A DNA stretch of 64,000 nucleotides from Fimbriimonas ginsengisoli Gsoil 348 (GTDB lineage: Bacteria; Armatimonadota; Fimbriimonadia; Fimbriimonadales; Fimbriimonadaceae). The stretch covers positions 1,612,001 to 1,676,000 of the forward strand of contig NZ_CP007139.1 of assembly GCF_000724625.1 (NCBI RefSeq), given 5' to 3'. Both the position numbers and the translations under genes were made by a program. Numbering within the stretch: the stretch's first letter is position 1; every line of letters begins with the position of its first letter. Shown piece by piece: positions 41,895 through 50,481 of this stretch. The notes under the pieces are model-generated. The model made no database searches. It was not told where the DNA came from and was given only the letters and a program-made list of their open reading frames with translations.

Positions 41895-42829
41895 TCGCAT
41901 TATCTCTCGTCAAACTGCTTCTCGCGATCCAAACTGGACATGTTTCGGAGATCTATGATCAAAGGCTTGATCTCCAAATCGACGCGTCGAAGAGGTTCGA
42001 AGCGAAGAAGGATTGGATTCAGATTCCGATCCTCCTGTGGAACCGGTCAGGATCAAAGCTTCGGTTTTATCAGCCCATTGAGGATCTGACACTCGATTGG
42101 CTTGTGGAAGATCCAGCGCCTGTTAAGTCGGAGGATCCTACTTCGTGGATCATTTCGGATCCAAGTGTAGAGCTGTGGCGGGTGTTTGATTTCATGCCGG
42201 GGAAATCCTTCCCCTGGATCACACCAATTTATCCTGGGACTCTCGGCTTGCGAGTAGGAACGAGCAAACTGGCAACTCTCCGCTATCGGGGGTATTTCGC
42301 AGATGAACTCGTTCACCAGTTCTGGAATAAAAGGGTCTGGCCAGGAGCAGCCATAGGCGACACGCTCCTCGTCAGTCTCCACGAAGATGGGTATAGCGTC
42401 TCGCGAGAATGGTGGAAGCAGCCGGATTGGCATCGACTGTCTCTGCTCGCGGGCTTCCATCTGGTCGTGCAGCGACGGCCCACCGAACCGTACTACCGGC
42501 CGGGCATTAAGATTGTTGGGCCGAAAGCCCGGGTGAGGCAAGTCCGGCGCTTGCAAGATCTAGCTGGGATCGTCACTATCCACACCGAGGAGGAGGCGTT
42601 GAACTTCGTTCGATTGAGAAGCCGGCCCGCCACATTTCGGCTGTTCGAGCCACCACTCTTGCTGGACGCGGACAAAGTGCCGAAGGCCTCGGTTTCTCGC
42701 TCAGGAGAGGGCTTCCGAGTGATTCGGCAATTATTCCTCTTTGACGACAAAGGCAGGATCGGAACTTATCGTAAAATTGAAGAGACTGTTGGTCCGCATG
42801 GCGAATATGAATGCACTGCTCGGATGTAG
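41891..42829 (+). CDS. Hypothetical secreted protein
   Basis: This is a protein of about 312 residues with a hydrophobic leader (MIALSLVKLLLAIQTG). ATG 41891 is used here. GTG at 41885 is equally possible and is better spaced from AAGGAG at 41873. The body is rich in aromatic residues and Arg (LDWLVEDPAP, VELWRVFDFMPGKSFPW, YSVSREWWKQPDWHRL) and is probably a beta-rich exported domain. I recognise no family. Base composition is visibly less GC-rich than the neighbours, suggesting recent acquisition. The start overlaps the stop of the HExxH fragment upstream. Confidence 0.6.
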   Translation: MIALSLVKLLLAIQTGHVSEIYDQRLDLQIDASKRFEAKKDWIQIPILLWNRSGSKLRFYQPIEDLTLDWLVEDPAPVKSEDPTSWIISDPSVELWRVFDFMPGKSFPWITPIYPGTLGLRVGTSKLATLRYRGYFADELVHQFWNKRVWPGAAIGDTLLVSLHEDGYSVSREWWKQPDWHRLSLLAGFHLVVQRRPTEPYYRPGIKIVGPKARVRQVRRLQDLAGIVTIHTEEEALNFVRLRSRPATFRLFEPPLLLDADKVPKASVSRSGEGFRVIRQLFLFDDKGRIGTYRKIEETVGPHGEYECTARM

Positions 42830-42924
42830 TCCCGGTTGCGGCAGCCCCCTATATGCGAAGTTCGGTGACTCAGACAGTCCTACACGGCGCTCTCGCGGCA
42901 CGAGTCCGGCCTTCGGGTGGTGGG

Positions 42925-43092
42925 TCAGTTTGACTTAGCGTAGTAAGGCGTAAGTTGACTCGCCCACTCGTCGGGGTCGTCCTTCTTTGAGATGATCGTC
43001 ACCTGGCTGTCCACGCAAACGAGGAGAAGAGGGCACACGCCCAAGCTCTGCCTGCACGGCAAAAGGGCGACGAGGCAGGCGGTGCATATCAC
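42925..43092 (-). CDS. Possible small secreted or membrane peptide
   Basis: This is a GTG-started frame of 55 residues: hydrophobic, Cys-containing N-terminus (ICTACLVALLPC), a second hydrophobic run (VCPLLLVCVDSQVTIIS) and a polar tail ending WASQLTPYYAKSN. The tail composition looks protein-like, while the overlapping longer frame (42935-43177) is Arg-rich and looks non-coding. There is no clear ribosome-binding site, so this is tentative. Confidence 0.25.
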   Translation of the reverse strand: MICTACLVALLPCRQSLGVCPLLLVCVDSQVTIISKKDDPDEWASQLTPYYAKSN

Positions 43093-43134
43093 TTTCGTGG
43101 CAGGTCAGTCCCAGCCTCAGTGGTAGCCTCAGGT

Positions 43135-43368
43135 TCATCGGTAGTGTCCTGATTTGAATTTGTTTGGCGCTCTCCAAGCAGGCTTGCCGTGTTTGCGCGT
43201 CTTCGCCACCTGCACGGCTCCGGCCACGATTAAGGCGAGACCTGCGGACAAAGTTAAAAAGCTCGCAGGACGAAAATCTAGTGCCGAGGCTCTTGGTTCA
43301 AGGGACCCATAAGTGACCAAAAGACAGAGCAGGCCTAGCGCAAGGCAAAAGAACGTTGTAACCCTCAT
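43135..43368 (-). CDS. Small membrane protein, hypothetical
   Basis: This is a 77-residue protein with two predicted membrane helices (TFFCLALGLLCLLVTYG and FLTLSAGLALIVAGAVQVA) and a basic C-terminal tail (KTRKHGKPAWRAPNKFK). The positive-inside pattern would place the tail in the cytoplasm. No family is recognised. It lies in the same accessory patch as the gene at 41891. The 334-bp gap after its start (43369-43702) shows only a 7-bp-arm hairpin, GGCGCAA-AAC-TTGCGCC, near 43437-43453. Confidence 0.45.
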   Translation of the reverse strand: MRVTTFFCLALGLLCLLVTYGSLEPRASALDFRPASFLTLSAGLALIVAGAVQVAKTRKHGKPAWRAPNKFKSGHYR

Positions 43369-43702
43369 CGGGCCTCGACTGCAATAGCGAGCGCTCGGCC
43401 TCCACTTGCCACGACGCGTTCGGTTTGTGAAGCACGGCGCAAAACTTGCGCCCTTTCATTCGTTCATTGTCCGACGGCTTCGACCTGACCCCTACCTAAA
43501 AGCCAATTTAGAACCTAACGTGAATCGAACACGAGCTCAGAGATGAACGGGTCGCCATCGGGAACCCAACATCGCCAACGTCCCCTTCCGGAACTGCTAA
43601 CCGCTAACTTTCTCATGCCAAAAAGACCCAATTTCCCTACCGGGTTGCAACCCCAACTCGTAGGCTCTGTATTGGGGGAGATAGGCGTGGAGGCCTTGGA
43701 CA

Positions 43703-44206
43703 ATGACCATCGGTGACGTTTTTTCGATCGTTGCGGCGATCTTCGGGATATTTCTAACGAGTTGGGCGACGGTGGTAGGCGTCGCGCTGCTCACCCCGGC
43801 GGCGGCCGAACGAGCACGCCGAGCGATCGAGGAGCCTAAGAGGGCGCTCTGGCGCGGCTTCTCCATTTTGCTGCCCGGAATTATTTTGAGCATCGGGTTG
43901 CTGGGCTCGCCGCTCCCGCTCGCGAAGGGCTTGGGCTGGCTTGTCACTCTTGCTTGGCTGGCTCTCGGAGCGATCGGCGCTTCCGGTCTCGCCCAGGCAG
44001 CGGGGCGGCGAATCCAGGATCTCGATCCCACCATGTCCGCCTACCCCGCGATCTGCCGCGGCGCGGCGTACGTCGTCGGCGCGTCCATCCTGCCCGTCCT
44101 CGGATGGTTCGGTTTTGGACCGCTCCTCTTCATGGCCGCGATCGGCGCGGGTTGGAAAGCGGTCGTCCGGCCGCGAGCGCAAATCGAAGCCGGCGAGGCC
44201 GCGTGA
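43703..44206 (+). CDS. Hypothetical integral membrane protein
   Basis: This is a 167-residue protein with about four hydrophobic helices (VFSIVAAIFGIFLTSWATVVG, GFSILLPGIILSIGLLGSP, LGWLVTLAWLALGAIGASG and a C-terminal pair around VVGASILPVLGWFGFG). A charged loop AAAERARRAIEEPKR follows the first helix. No family is recognised. It ends 1 bp before the DUF1800 gene, so it is probably the first gene of that operon and may help anchor or export the pair. Confidence 0.7.
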   Translation: MTIGDVFSIVAAIFGIFLTSWATVVGVALLTPAAAERARRAIEEPKRALWRGFSILLPGIILSIGLLGSPLPLAKGLGWLVTLAWLALGAIGASGLAQAAGRRIQDLDPTMSAYPAICRGAAYVVGASILPVLGWFGFGPLLFMAAIGAGWKAVVRPRAQIEAGEAA

Positions 44207-44207
44207 C

Positions 44208-45599
44208 ATGCTCTCCCGCCGCGAGCTAATCGGGCTAGGCGCCGCCGCCGGACTGGCGAGCGGCTGCGCGCCGCTCGCGGCGCGGTTGCGCCATAAGGCT
44301 CCGCTCGACGCGTTCGCGCTTCCGGCGGGACCGACAGAGCCTGCGGTGCGGCTCTTCGGCCGCGCCGGCTTCGGCCACCGCCCGGGCGACCTCCAGGCAT
44401 ACGCGGCGGACGGCCACGAAAAGACCGTCGAGCGGCTGCTCCACGCCGACGCCCCGGAAGACCCGACTCTGATCGCCCAAATCTCGCGGCTCGAGGCGTT
44501 CCGAATGAACGCCGACGAAATGGAGGACCTGCACCGTGAAGAGGTCGTCCGTCAGCTTCAACAGGGCGCGTTCTTGCGCTCGGTCTACGGCGCGAATCCG
44601 CTCAAGGAACGGATGGTCGACTTCTGGACCAACCATTTCAACATCTACGGTCCCAAAGAAACCTGCGCCTGGCGCAAGGGGAGCGACGAGGACCATGTCA
44701 TTCGCGAGAACGCGCTCGGCAGCTTCCCCAAGATGCTCGAGATGAGCGCCCGGAGCCCCGCCATGCTCGCCTATCTCGACAACGAGCGAAACGTGAGCGG
44801 CCACGCGAACGAGAATTACGCCCGCGAGCTGATGGAGCTCCACACGCTCGGCGTGGACGGCGGCTATACCCAGCGCGATATCCAGGAGGTCGCCCGCTGC
44901 TTCACGGGATGGATGGTCGAGGAACGGTTCCTGCGCCGTAAGGGGACCTTCCGGTTTGACCCCGACCGGCACGATAACGGCCGGAAGATGGTGCTCGGAC
45001 ATGTCATCCCGGCGGGCGGCGGCGAGGCGGACGCGCAAACGGTGCTCGCCATCGTCTCTCGACACCCTTCGACGGCAAAGTTTCTGGCGAAGAAGCTATC
45101 GCTCTACTTCCTCGGCGAACGGCATCCGCGGGTGGAGGGAGAGGTTGCGGAGGCGTACGGCAAGACCGGGGGCGACATTCGCGCGATGCTACGCCCAATC
45201 CTATTCTCTCCCGCGCTCCTGGAAGGATCGCCGATCTTGAAGCGTCCGCTCGACCTCGTCGCCTCAGCTCTGCGAGCGCTGGATGCGTCGACCGACGGCA
45301 GCCGCCCGATCCAGGAACACCTCAATGCGATGGGGCAAGCGGCGTGCCAGTGGCCGATGCCGGATGGATACCCGGTGAAGCCGACCGCCTGGTCCGGGTC
45401 GATGCTTCCCCGATGGAATTTCGCATTCGCCCTCGCGGAAGGTCGAATCCGCGGAACGACGCTTGAACGCGCGGACCTCTCGAAATCCGTTCAAGTAGAG
45501 GCGCTGCTCGGCAAAAAGCCGGACGCGGAGCTCCTGCAGGCAGTGGAGCGGGACGGCCTGGGCGTCGCTCTAGCATCCCCGGAGTTTCAATGGCGATAA
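44208..45599 (+). CDS. DUF1800 domain-containing protein
   Basis: This 463-residue protein starts MLSRRELIGLGAAAGLASGC, a twin-arginine-like signal with a Cys that may be lipidated. DUF1800 hallmarks are FGRAGFGHRPGD, LKERMVDFWTNHFNIY, NENYARELMELHTLGVDGGYTQ and VARCFTGW. DUF1800 and DUF1501 proteins are encoded together in many Planctomycetes-, Verrucomicrobia- and Armatimonadota-like bacteria; their function is not known. Its stop overlaps the DUF1501 start by 10 bp, implying coupling. Confidence 0.9.
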   Translation: MLSRRELIGLGAAAGLASGCAPLAARLRHKAPLDAFALPAGPTEPAVRLFGRAGFGHRPGDLQAYAADGHEKTVERLLHADAPEDPTLIAQISRLEAFRMNADEMEDLHREEVVRQLQQGAFLRSVYGANPLKERMVDFWTNHFNIYGPKETCAWRKGSDEDHVIRENALGSFPKMLEMSARSPAMLAYLDNERNVSGHANENYARELMELHTLGVDGGYTQRDIQEVARCFTGWMVEERFLRRKGTFRFDPDRHDNGRKMVLGHVIPAGGGEADAQTVLAIVSRHPSTAKFLAKKLSLYFLGERHPRVEGEVAEAYGKTGGDIRAMLRPILFSPALLEGSPILKRPLDLVASALRALDASTDGSRPIQEHLNAMGQAACQWPMPDGYPVKPTAWSGSMLPRWNFAFALAEGRIRGTTLERADLSKSVQVEALLGKKPDAELLQAVERDGLGVALASPEFQWR

Positions 45600-46867
45600 C
45601 CGATTGGCAAACGTGTGACGGCGCCGGCCTGGCGCCCGGACGGCGGGACGAAGCCGCGGTAGGCGTCAGCCGTCGCGGGCTGATGGTCGGGCTCTCGATC
45701 GGTTTGATGGGTTGGGCCACGCGCCAGTCGGCGCTGGCGCAGGTCAGCGTGGGGCCGCGCAACGCCGACCGAAACGTCGTGGTGGTGGTCTTTCTGCGGG
45801 GCGGCGCGGACGGGTTGAGCCTGTTGGTGCCGTATGCCGACGACACCTATTATCGGCTACGTCCGGTCCTTTCCGTTCCAAAGGAGAAAGTCCACCGCCT
45901 CGACGGCTTCTTCGGCCTCCATCCTTCGCTGGCGAGCCTGGAACCGCTCTTCCATTCCGGACAGCTCGCCCCGCTCCACGCCGTCGGCTCCGACGATCAG
46001 ACCCGCTCGCATTTCGAGGCGATGAACACCATGGAGCGGGGCGTCGCCCGCCGCGATGGACCGCAGTCGGGATGGGTGACGCGCTACCTCGAGGCGTCCG
46101 AACCCGAAAACCCGTCGCCCCTGAGGGCGGTCGCCCTCGGTTACACCACTCCAACGTCGCTGGTCGGGGCGACGAACGCCACGACGCTATCCTCACTGAG
46201 CGATTACCGGCTTGACGCGCCCGAATCGGCCCGCCACTCGCTAGAGTCGATGTACGGCCGTGGGAGCGATCTCGTGTCCCACGCGGGACGCGAGACGCTA
46301 GATGTCCTCCGGACCATGGAGAGGATCGACGCCGCCCACTACAAACCTTCCAACTCCGCCAAGTATCCGGACAGCGATCTCGGCCTGGGCCTGAAACAGG
46401 TCGCGTGCCTGGTGCGGGCGAACGTCGGCTTGGAGGTCGCGTGCCTCGATAAAGGGGGCTGGGATACGCATTTTGGGCAGGGCGTGACCGCGGGGCTGCT
46501 GCCGCTGTTGTTGGACGACCTCGGCAAATCGCTCGCCGCGTTCGCTCAAGACCTCGGTCCGGAATCGACGCGGGTAACCACGATCGTGATGACCGAATTC
46601 GGACGCAGGATCGAAGAAAACGCCAGCCTGGGTACCGATCATGGTCACGGCAGCGCCATGTTCCTCATGGGCGGGGGCGTGAGAGGTGGGCAAGTCCACG
46701 CCAAGTGGCCCGGCCTCGACCACCCCGTCGGCCCCGGCGACCTGGCCGTCACCACCGACTACCGAGACGTCCTCTCCGAGGTTCTGTCATCGCGAATGGG
46801 TCTCCGGAACCCGAGCGACGTTTTTGCGGGTTACGAGGGATCGAAGCTTGGGATTGTCGGCGCGTAG
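45590..46867 (+). CDS. DUF1501 domain-containing protein
   Basis: This is a 425-residue protein with a TAT-like signal (SRRGLMVGLSIGLMGWATRQSALA). The DUF1501 core resembles the alkaline phosphatase/sulfatase fold: VVVFLRGGADGLSLLVPY at the N-terminus, DDQTRSHFEAMNTMERG, CLDKGGWDTHFGQG, VTTIVMTEFGRRIEEN and GTDHGHGSAMFLMGGGV with potential metal-binding Asp and His. It is probably an exported partner of the DUF1800 protein. Substrate and reaction are unknown. A hairpin-module array follows the stop. Confidence 0.9.
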   Translation: MAITDWQTCDGAGLAPGRRDEAAVGVSRRGLMVGLSIGLMGWATRQSALAQVSVGPRNADRNVVVVVFLRGGADGLSLLVPYADDTYYRLRPVLSVPKEKVHRLDGFFGLHPSLASLEPLFHSGQLAPLHAVGSDDQTRSHFEAMNTMERGVARRDGPQSGWVTRYLEASEPENPSPLRAVALGYTTPTSLVGATNATTLSSLSDYRLDAPESARHSLESMYGRGSDLVSHAGRETLDVLRTMERIDAAHYKPSNSAKYPDSDLGLGLKQVACLVRANVGLEVACLDKGGWDTHFGQGVTAGLLPLLLDDLGKSLAAFAQDLGPESTRVTTIVMTEFGRRIEENASLGTDHGHGSAMFLMGGGVRGGQVHAKWPGLDHPVGPGDLAVTTDYRDVLSEVLSSRMGLRNPSDVFAGYEGSKLGIVGA

Positions 46868-46899
46868 CGGACCGCTGCTCTCCAGAGCGGCCTCCCCGA

Positions 46900-47003
46900 T
46901 GGCACGGGCTTCCAGCCCGTGTGTATCACGACCATCCTGGTCGGGTGAGTGGGGCCAGGGGCAGGATGCCCCTGGGACCCACTGGCTGGAAGCCAGTGCC
47001 ACT
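46900..47003. repeat. Compound hairpin-module array
   Basis: It contains GGCACGGGC-TTCCA-GCCCGTG, then TGTAT and CACGACCA-TCC-TGGTCG, followed by CAGGGGCA-GGA-TGCCCCTG and CACTGGCT-GGA-AGCCAGTGCCAC. It is nearly identical in order to 4814-4972 but lacks the middle modules, and the GGGGCA/TGCCCC stem is changed on both arms. It lies between convergent genes. Confidence 0.8.
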
Positions 47004-47006
47004 TGC

Positions 47007-47864
47007 CTACAGGCCGGCTTGGGCGAACGCTTTGTCGACGGCTTGTTTGACCGTCTTCAGCCGCACCTCGTCGGAAGGGAGGTCGTTGAGCGGGGGGTAG
47101 AACGGTTCGCAGGCGACCGGGCCGGCGAAGCCGATCTCATCGAGGGTTTTCAAGAAGCCGGCGATGTCGATGACCCCGGAGGCGGCGGGAAGGCGGCGGT
47201 CGCCGTCGATCTGCTCATCCTCGGTTCGCCCTTCGGCCGCGTCGTTTAGGTGGACGTAGACGATCTGCTCCGGGCGGAGCTTCTTCAGGTCGTCAATCGT
47301 GCCGTGGGAGGTGTACCAATGAAAGGAATCGAGGAGCAGCCCGACATTCGGGCCGATCTGGCGACCCATTTCCAGCATTCCTTCCGCCGTGTAGATAAAA
47401 GGATGCGTAAACCGGTCGCGTAGGGTTTTGGGGCCGACGAACTCGAGGCCGATCGAGACGCCATGCTCGCCAAGAATCTCCGCGATCGGGTGGAACCGAT
47501 CTACGTGGAATTTCAGGTTTTCGTCGAACGGGCGGTCGTTATCGGCGGGCATGATCCAGGTGGCACACCGGGTGCAGCCGAGTTCGGACGCGGCCTTTGC
47601 GAGTCGCGGAAGCCCTTTGAGGCTCTCCTGCCATTTCGATTCTTCCCCGCGCCAATCGACCGGAACCCCGAAGACCGCGGGGACGATATCGGCGGCGTCG
47701 AACTTCCCTCTGGCCACCTCCGCGCCCATGTCGGCGATTTCGGAGATGTTGAACTCCAGCCCCTCGTAACCTCCCAGCTTGGCCGCCGCCAAACCGGCGT
47801 CTAGGTTCTCCGTCCGCACTCCGATGTTTCCCGCCGATAACGTCTTAATCACGCCTGCGAGCAT
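47007..47864 (-). CDS. Sugar phosphate isomerase/epimerase (xylose isomerase-like TIM barrel)
   Basis: This is a 285-residue AP-endonuclease-2/xylose-isomerase-like TIM barrel. Visible features are GYEGLEFNISEIADM, GVSIGLEFVGPKTLRD (with a metal-binding Glu), VGLLLDSFHWYTSHG (Asp and His), IVYVHLNDA (His) and GPVACEPFYPPLND (Glu) at the C-terminus. The E/D/H/E series matches metal-dependent isomerases such as inosose isomerases and tagatose epimerases. The substrate is unknown. The protein starts MLAGVIKTLSAGN, with no signal peptide, so it is cytosolic. Confidence 0.88.
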   Translation of the reverse strand: MLAGVIKTLSAGNIGVRTENLDAGLAAAKLGGYEGLEFNISEIADMGAEVARGKFDAADIVPAVFGVPVDWRGEESKWQESLKGLPRLAKAASELGCTRCATWIMPADNDRPFDENLKFHVDRFHPIAEILGEHGVSIGLEFVGPKTLRDRFTHPFIYTAEGMLEMGRQIGPNVGLLLDSFHWYTSHGTIDDLKKLRPEQIVYVHLNDAAEGRTEDEQIDGDRRLPAASGVIDIAGFLKTLDEIGFAGPVACEPFYPPLNDLPSDEVRLKTVKQAVDKAFAQAGL

Positions 47865-47896
47865 ACGCGGAAACTTCTTCTAAAATCCTCGCCAAG

Positions 47897-47919
47897 TAGC
47901 ATCGGCTCCCAGCCGATGA
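47897..47919. repeat. Hairpin module CATCGGCT-CCC-AGCCGATG
   Basis: A single module preceded by GTAG lies between the divergent TIM-barrel and DUF1460 genes, identical to modules at 37710 and close to that at 4871. It could overlap the promoters of the two genes. Confidence 0.6.
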
Positions 47920-47978
47920 GCCGATCGCTCGCCAGCGAAAGTGATCTCGCACCTACAGGCTCTGCGCTAATCTAAAAC

Positions 47979-48884
47979 ATGACTCGACGAGAACTGTTAC
48001 GGAGCGCCGGGTTCGGCATCTTCGGACTCGCAGGCGGATCTTCCATCGCCGGCATGCTCCAGGAGCCCGAATCGTTCAAGGGGAAAAAGACGTTCGACCG
48101 GATCGTGGCAAAGGCGGCCGCCGACGGGTGGGCCAAGCTGCCGATCGGTGAGCTGATGGGGAAGATTGCCCGCGAGTTGGAGGGTATTCCGTACGTCGGC
48201 TATACGATCGAGCTCTCCAAGGACCGCGAGATGTGCGCCGTCGACTTTACCGGCCTCGACTGCGTGACGTTCTTCGAGAACACCCTGGACCTTGCGCGAA
48301 TGATCAAGCGTGGGCGTCACCGCCCCGAGGACCTCATGGCCGAAGTGACGTTCACCCGGTACCGGAATGGGCGACTGGGCGACTACACGAGCCGGCTCCA
48401 CTACACCACCGACTGGTTCTACGACAACGAACGCAAAGGGGTGGTGAAGATCCTAACCCCGGAATTGCCGGGCGCCGAACCGTTTACCCAAAAGGTGGGA
48501 TACATGACCGAGCACCCGGAGAGCTACCGCCAACTTGCCGCTCATCCGGAGCTGGTACCGAAGATCGGAGCGTTCGAAGCGAAAATCAACGCTCGGAGCC
48601 TCACTTACCTGCCGATGGACCGTCTGGCGGAGGCAGAAACATTGCTGAAGACCGGCGACATCGTGGGGGTCTGCACCACGGCGGAGGGGCTTGACATTGC
48701 GCACACCGGGCTTGTGTACAAGGACGAGCAGGGGGTGGCCCACTTCATGGACGCGTCGTCGGCCAAGAGCCGGATGAAGGTGACGCTCGAAGGGCGGATC
48801 AGCGAGTCGCTTAACTGGTCCAAAAAGCTGACCGGGGTGATGATCGCACGCCCATTGGAACTCAAACGCGGCCCGCGCGACTAA
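47979..48884 (+). CDS. DUF1460 family amidase-like protein, TAT-exported
   Basis: This is a 301-residue protein with a twin-arginine-like signal (TRRELLRSAGFGIFGLAGG). DUF1460 proteins have an NlpC/P60-like papain fold and are related to N-acetylmuramoyl-L-alanine amidases acting on muropeptides. The nucleophile is probably Cys95 in FTGLDCVTFFEN, and the His lies in GLDIAHTGLVY (about residue 243). TFTRYRNGRLGDYTSRLHY and ARSLTYLP are also family sequences. It probably trims or recycles peptidoglycan fragments in the periplasm. Confidence 0.85.
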   Translation: MTRRELLRSAGFGIFGLAGGSSIAGMLQEPESFKGKKTFDRIVAKAAADGWAKLPIGELMGKIARELEGIPYVGYTIELSKDREMCAVDFTGLDCVTFFENTLDLARMIKRGRHRPEDLMAEVTFTRYRNGRLGDYTSRLHYTTDWFYDNERKGVVKILTPELPGAEPFTQKVGYMTEHPESYRQLAAHPELVPKIGAFEAKINARSLTYLPMDRLAEAETLLKTGDIVGVCTTAEGLDIAHTGLVYKDEQGVAHFMDASSAKSRMKVTLEGRISESLNWSKKLTGVMIARPLELKRGPRD

Positions 48885-48938
48885 AAATTACTTGATCAAT
48901 CAAACAGATAGTATGATGATCTTCTCGGTAATGCACTC

Positions 48939-49397
48939 ATGAGAAAGCTTTTACTTTTCTGCGCCGCATGCGCGTTACTCGCCGTCGGCTGCTCCAGCAA
49001 GGACGCCACCACCGCCGACGCCACGACGACCGGCGGCACGACCGCGACCACCACCCCTCCGGCAAAGACCCCAGCCGACACCAGCACTCCAAGCGCGCCC
49101 CCTGCGGGCGGAGCGACCGGCTACCCCGCCGTCCAAGCGATCTTCACCAAAAACTGCGCCGGCTGCCACGGCGGCCCCAAGGGTAAGGCCGGAATCGATT
49201 TGACCTCGTACGAAGGCGTGATGAAGGGCGGCGCCGAGGGCCCGATCGTAAAAGCCGGGGATCCGGAAGGAAGCGTTCTCGTTCAGGCGTTGCACGGAAC
49301 CGGTGGCAAGAAGCAAATGCCTCCGAAGGGCGCGCTTCCCGCCGACGACATCAAAACCGTCGAATCCTGGATCAAAGACGGCGCCAAGAAAGCCTAG
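48939..49397 (+). CDS. Cytochrome c-domain lipoprotein (planctomycete type)
   Basis: This is a 152-residue lipoprotein with signal RKLLLFCAACALLAVGC and a Thr/Pro/Ala-rich linker of about 45 residues. The single heme c domain has the CxxCH motif as NCAGCHGG and a distal Met in KKQMPPKG. The short spacing and PLVKAGDPEGS-like stretch (PIVKAGDPEGSVLVQALHG) match planctomycete-type cytochrome c domains. It is probably an outer-membrane or periplasmic electron carrier. A possible promoter upstream has TATGAT (48912-48917), with TTGATCAA before it at shorter than ideal spacing. Confidence 0.87.
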   Translation: MRKLLLFCAACALLAVGCSSKDATTADATTTGGTTATTTPPAKTPADTSTPSAPPAGGATGYPAVQAIFTKNCAGCHGGPKGKAGIDLTSYEGVMKGGAEGPIVKAGDPEGSVLVQALHGTGGKKQMPPKGALPADDIKTVESWIKDGAKKA

Positions 49398-49404
49398 TCC
49401 GGAG

Positions 49405-49441
49405 CCCCCTCCTCGTCGATGTATGTGCGATGAGGAGGGGG
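49405..49441. repeat. GC-rich hairpin with conserved ATGTATGTG loop, copy 2 (possible terminator)
   Basis: CCCCCTCCTCGTCG pairs with CGATGAGGAGGGGG around ATGTATGTG, with one G-T. It is preceded by CCGGAGC directly after the cytochrome stop and followed by TTGGGGGTGG. It shares loop, flanks and position with 27954-28000. Confidence 0.7.
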
Positions 49442-49535
49442 TTGGGGGTGGAGAATTCCGAGCCCATGCTTGATGTTTGATGGGCGATGCCTGCAAAGCG
49501 TGGGTCCTTGTTTTGCTACCTTAGCCGCGAGGAAT

Positions 49536-50207
49536 TCATGAGCGGCTTTGGTTTCCGTTCGCCTTCTTCTTCCGGTGGCGAACCACCTCGAAGATGACCG
49601 GGATCACGGAGAAGGCGAGGATCACGAGAATGCCGATCTCGAAGTGATCGCGTACGATCGGGATGTTTCCGAACAGGTGCCCGGCGAAGACGCACACGCC
49701 TACCCAAAGCACCGCGCCGCCGACCGACCAAGCGGTAAACGTGCGGTACGGCATGCTGCTCATCCCCGCCACGAAGGGCGCCAACGCTCGGACGATCGGC
49801 ACGAACCGGGCGAGGAGCACGGTTTTCGATCCGTGCTTCTCATAGAACTCGTGCGTCGTCCGGAGATGCGACGGCTTGAAGAGCTTCGACTTCTCGTTCT
49901 TGAATAGATGGCTGCCAAAGTACCGCCCGATCTGATAGTTCAACTGGTCGCCGAGGATGGCAGCCGCCGCTAGCAAGGGGAAAATGATCCAGACGTTGAA
50001 CGCGGGTGGCTCGACCTGCCCTTTTACCACACTCGAAACCGAGAAGATCCCAAGCATAAAGAGCAAGGAATCGCCCGGCAGAAACGGCACGACGATGAGG
50101 CCGGTTTCGGCAAAGATGATGGCGAACAAAATGCCGTAAGCCCCGGCGCCGTAGTGCGGCACGAGGTCCCGAACGTTTTTGTCCAGGTGGATGAGGAAGT
50201 CGATCAT
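49536..50207 (-). CDS. DedA family membrane protein (SNARE-associated/VTT domain)
   Basis: This is a 223-residue protein with about five hydrophobic segments. DedA hallmarks are FAETGLIVVPFLPGDSLLFMLG near the N-terminus, GDQLNYQIGRYFG, and the conserved amphipathic FYEKHGSKTVLLARFVPIVRALAPFVAGM with its Arg residues. DedA proteins support lipid flipping (undecaprenyl phosphate or phosphatidyl lipids) and membrane homeostasis. The C-terminus is basic (RHRKKKANG). It is monocistronic. Confidence 0.93.
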   Translation of the reverse strand: MIDFLIHLDKNVRDLVPHYGAGAYGILFAIIFAETGLIVVPFLPGDSLLFMLGIFSVSSVVKGQVEPPAFNVWIIFPLLAAAAILGDQLNYQIGRYFGSHLFKNEKSKLFKPSHLRTTHEFYEKHGSKTVLLARFVPIVRALAPFVAGMSSMPYRTFTAWSVGGAVLWVGVCVFAGHLFGNIPIVRDHFEIGILVILAFSVIPVIFEVVRHRKKKANGNQSRS

Positions 50208-50363
50208 AGGGTGCCGTCTAGGTTCGAAGAAGGTACCCGAGCAACCCGCGCCAGGTTGGTCCCGGTTTTATCCACCCTCGGCGGAGGATCTTTGCCGAGT
50301 ATCAAAGGAAGAGCGATTGCGACTCCGCTTGCATAGCACCGCCCCGGCGACGATCATGGCGAT

Positions 50364-50400
50364 AAGCCTTGAACCGGGGATAAATCCCCGGGCTACGGGT
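50364..50400. repeat. Hairpin repeat arm (GGGGATAAATCCCCGGGCTAC type)
   Basis: It matches one arm, with flanks GCCTTGAA, of the inverted repeat at 19778-19835. The CCGGGGATAAATCCCCGG core forms its own hairpin. The rest of the 50208-50481 gap shows nothing else. Confidence 0.6.
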
Positions 50401-50481
50401 GAGCCTATTTTGTTGATGACCGTAAGATGAAAACCAACCGCTCGACTCAGGTTCAATCATTTGGGCCAGCCCCGCCGCACC

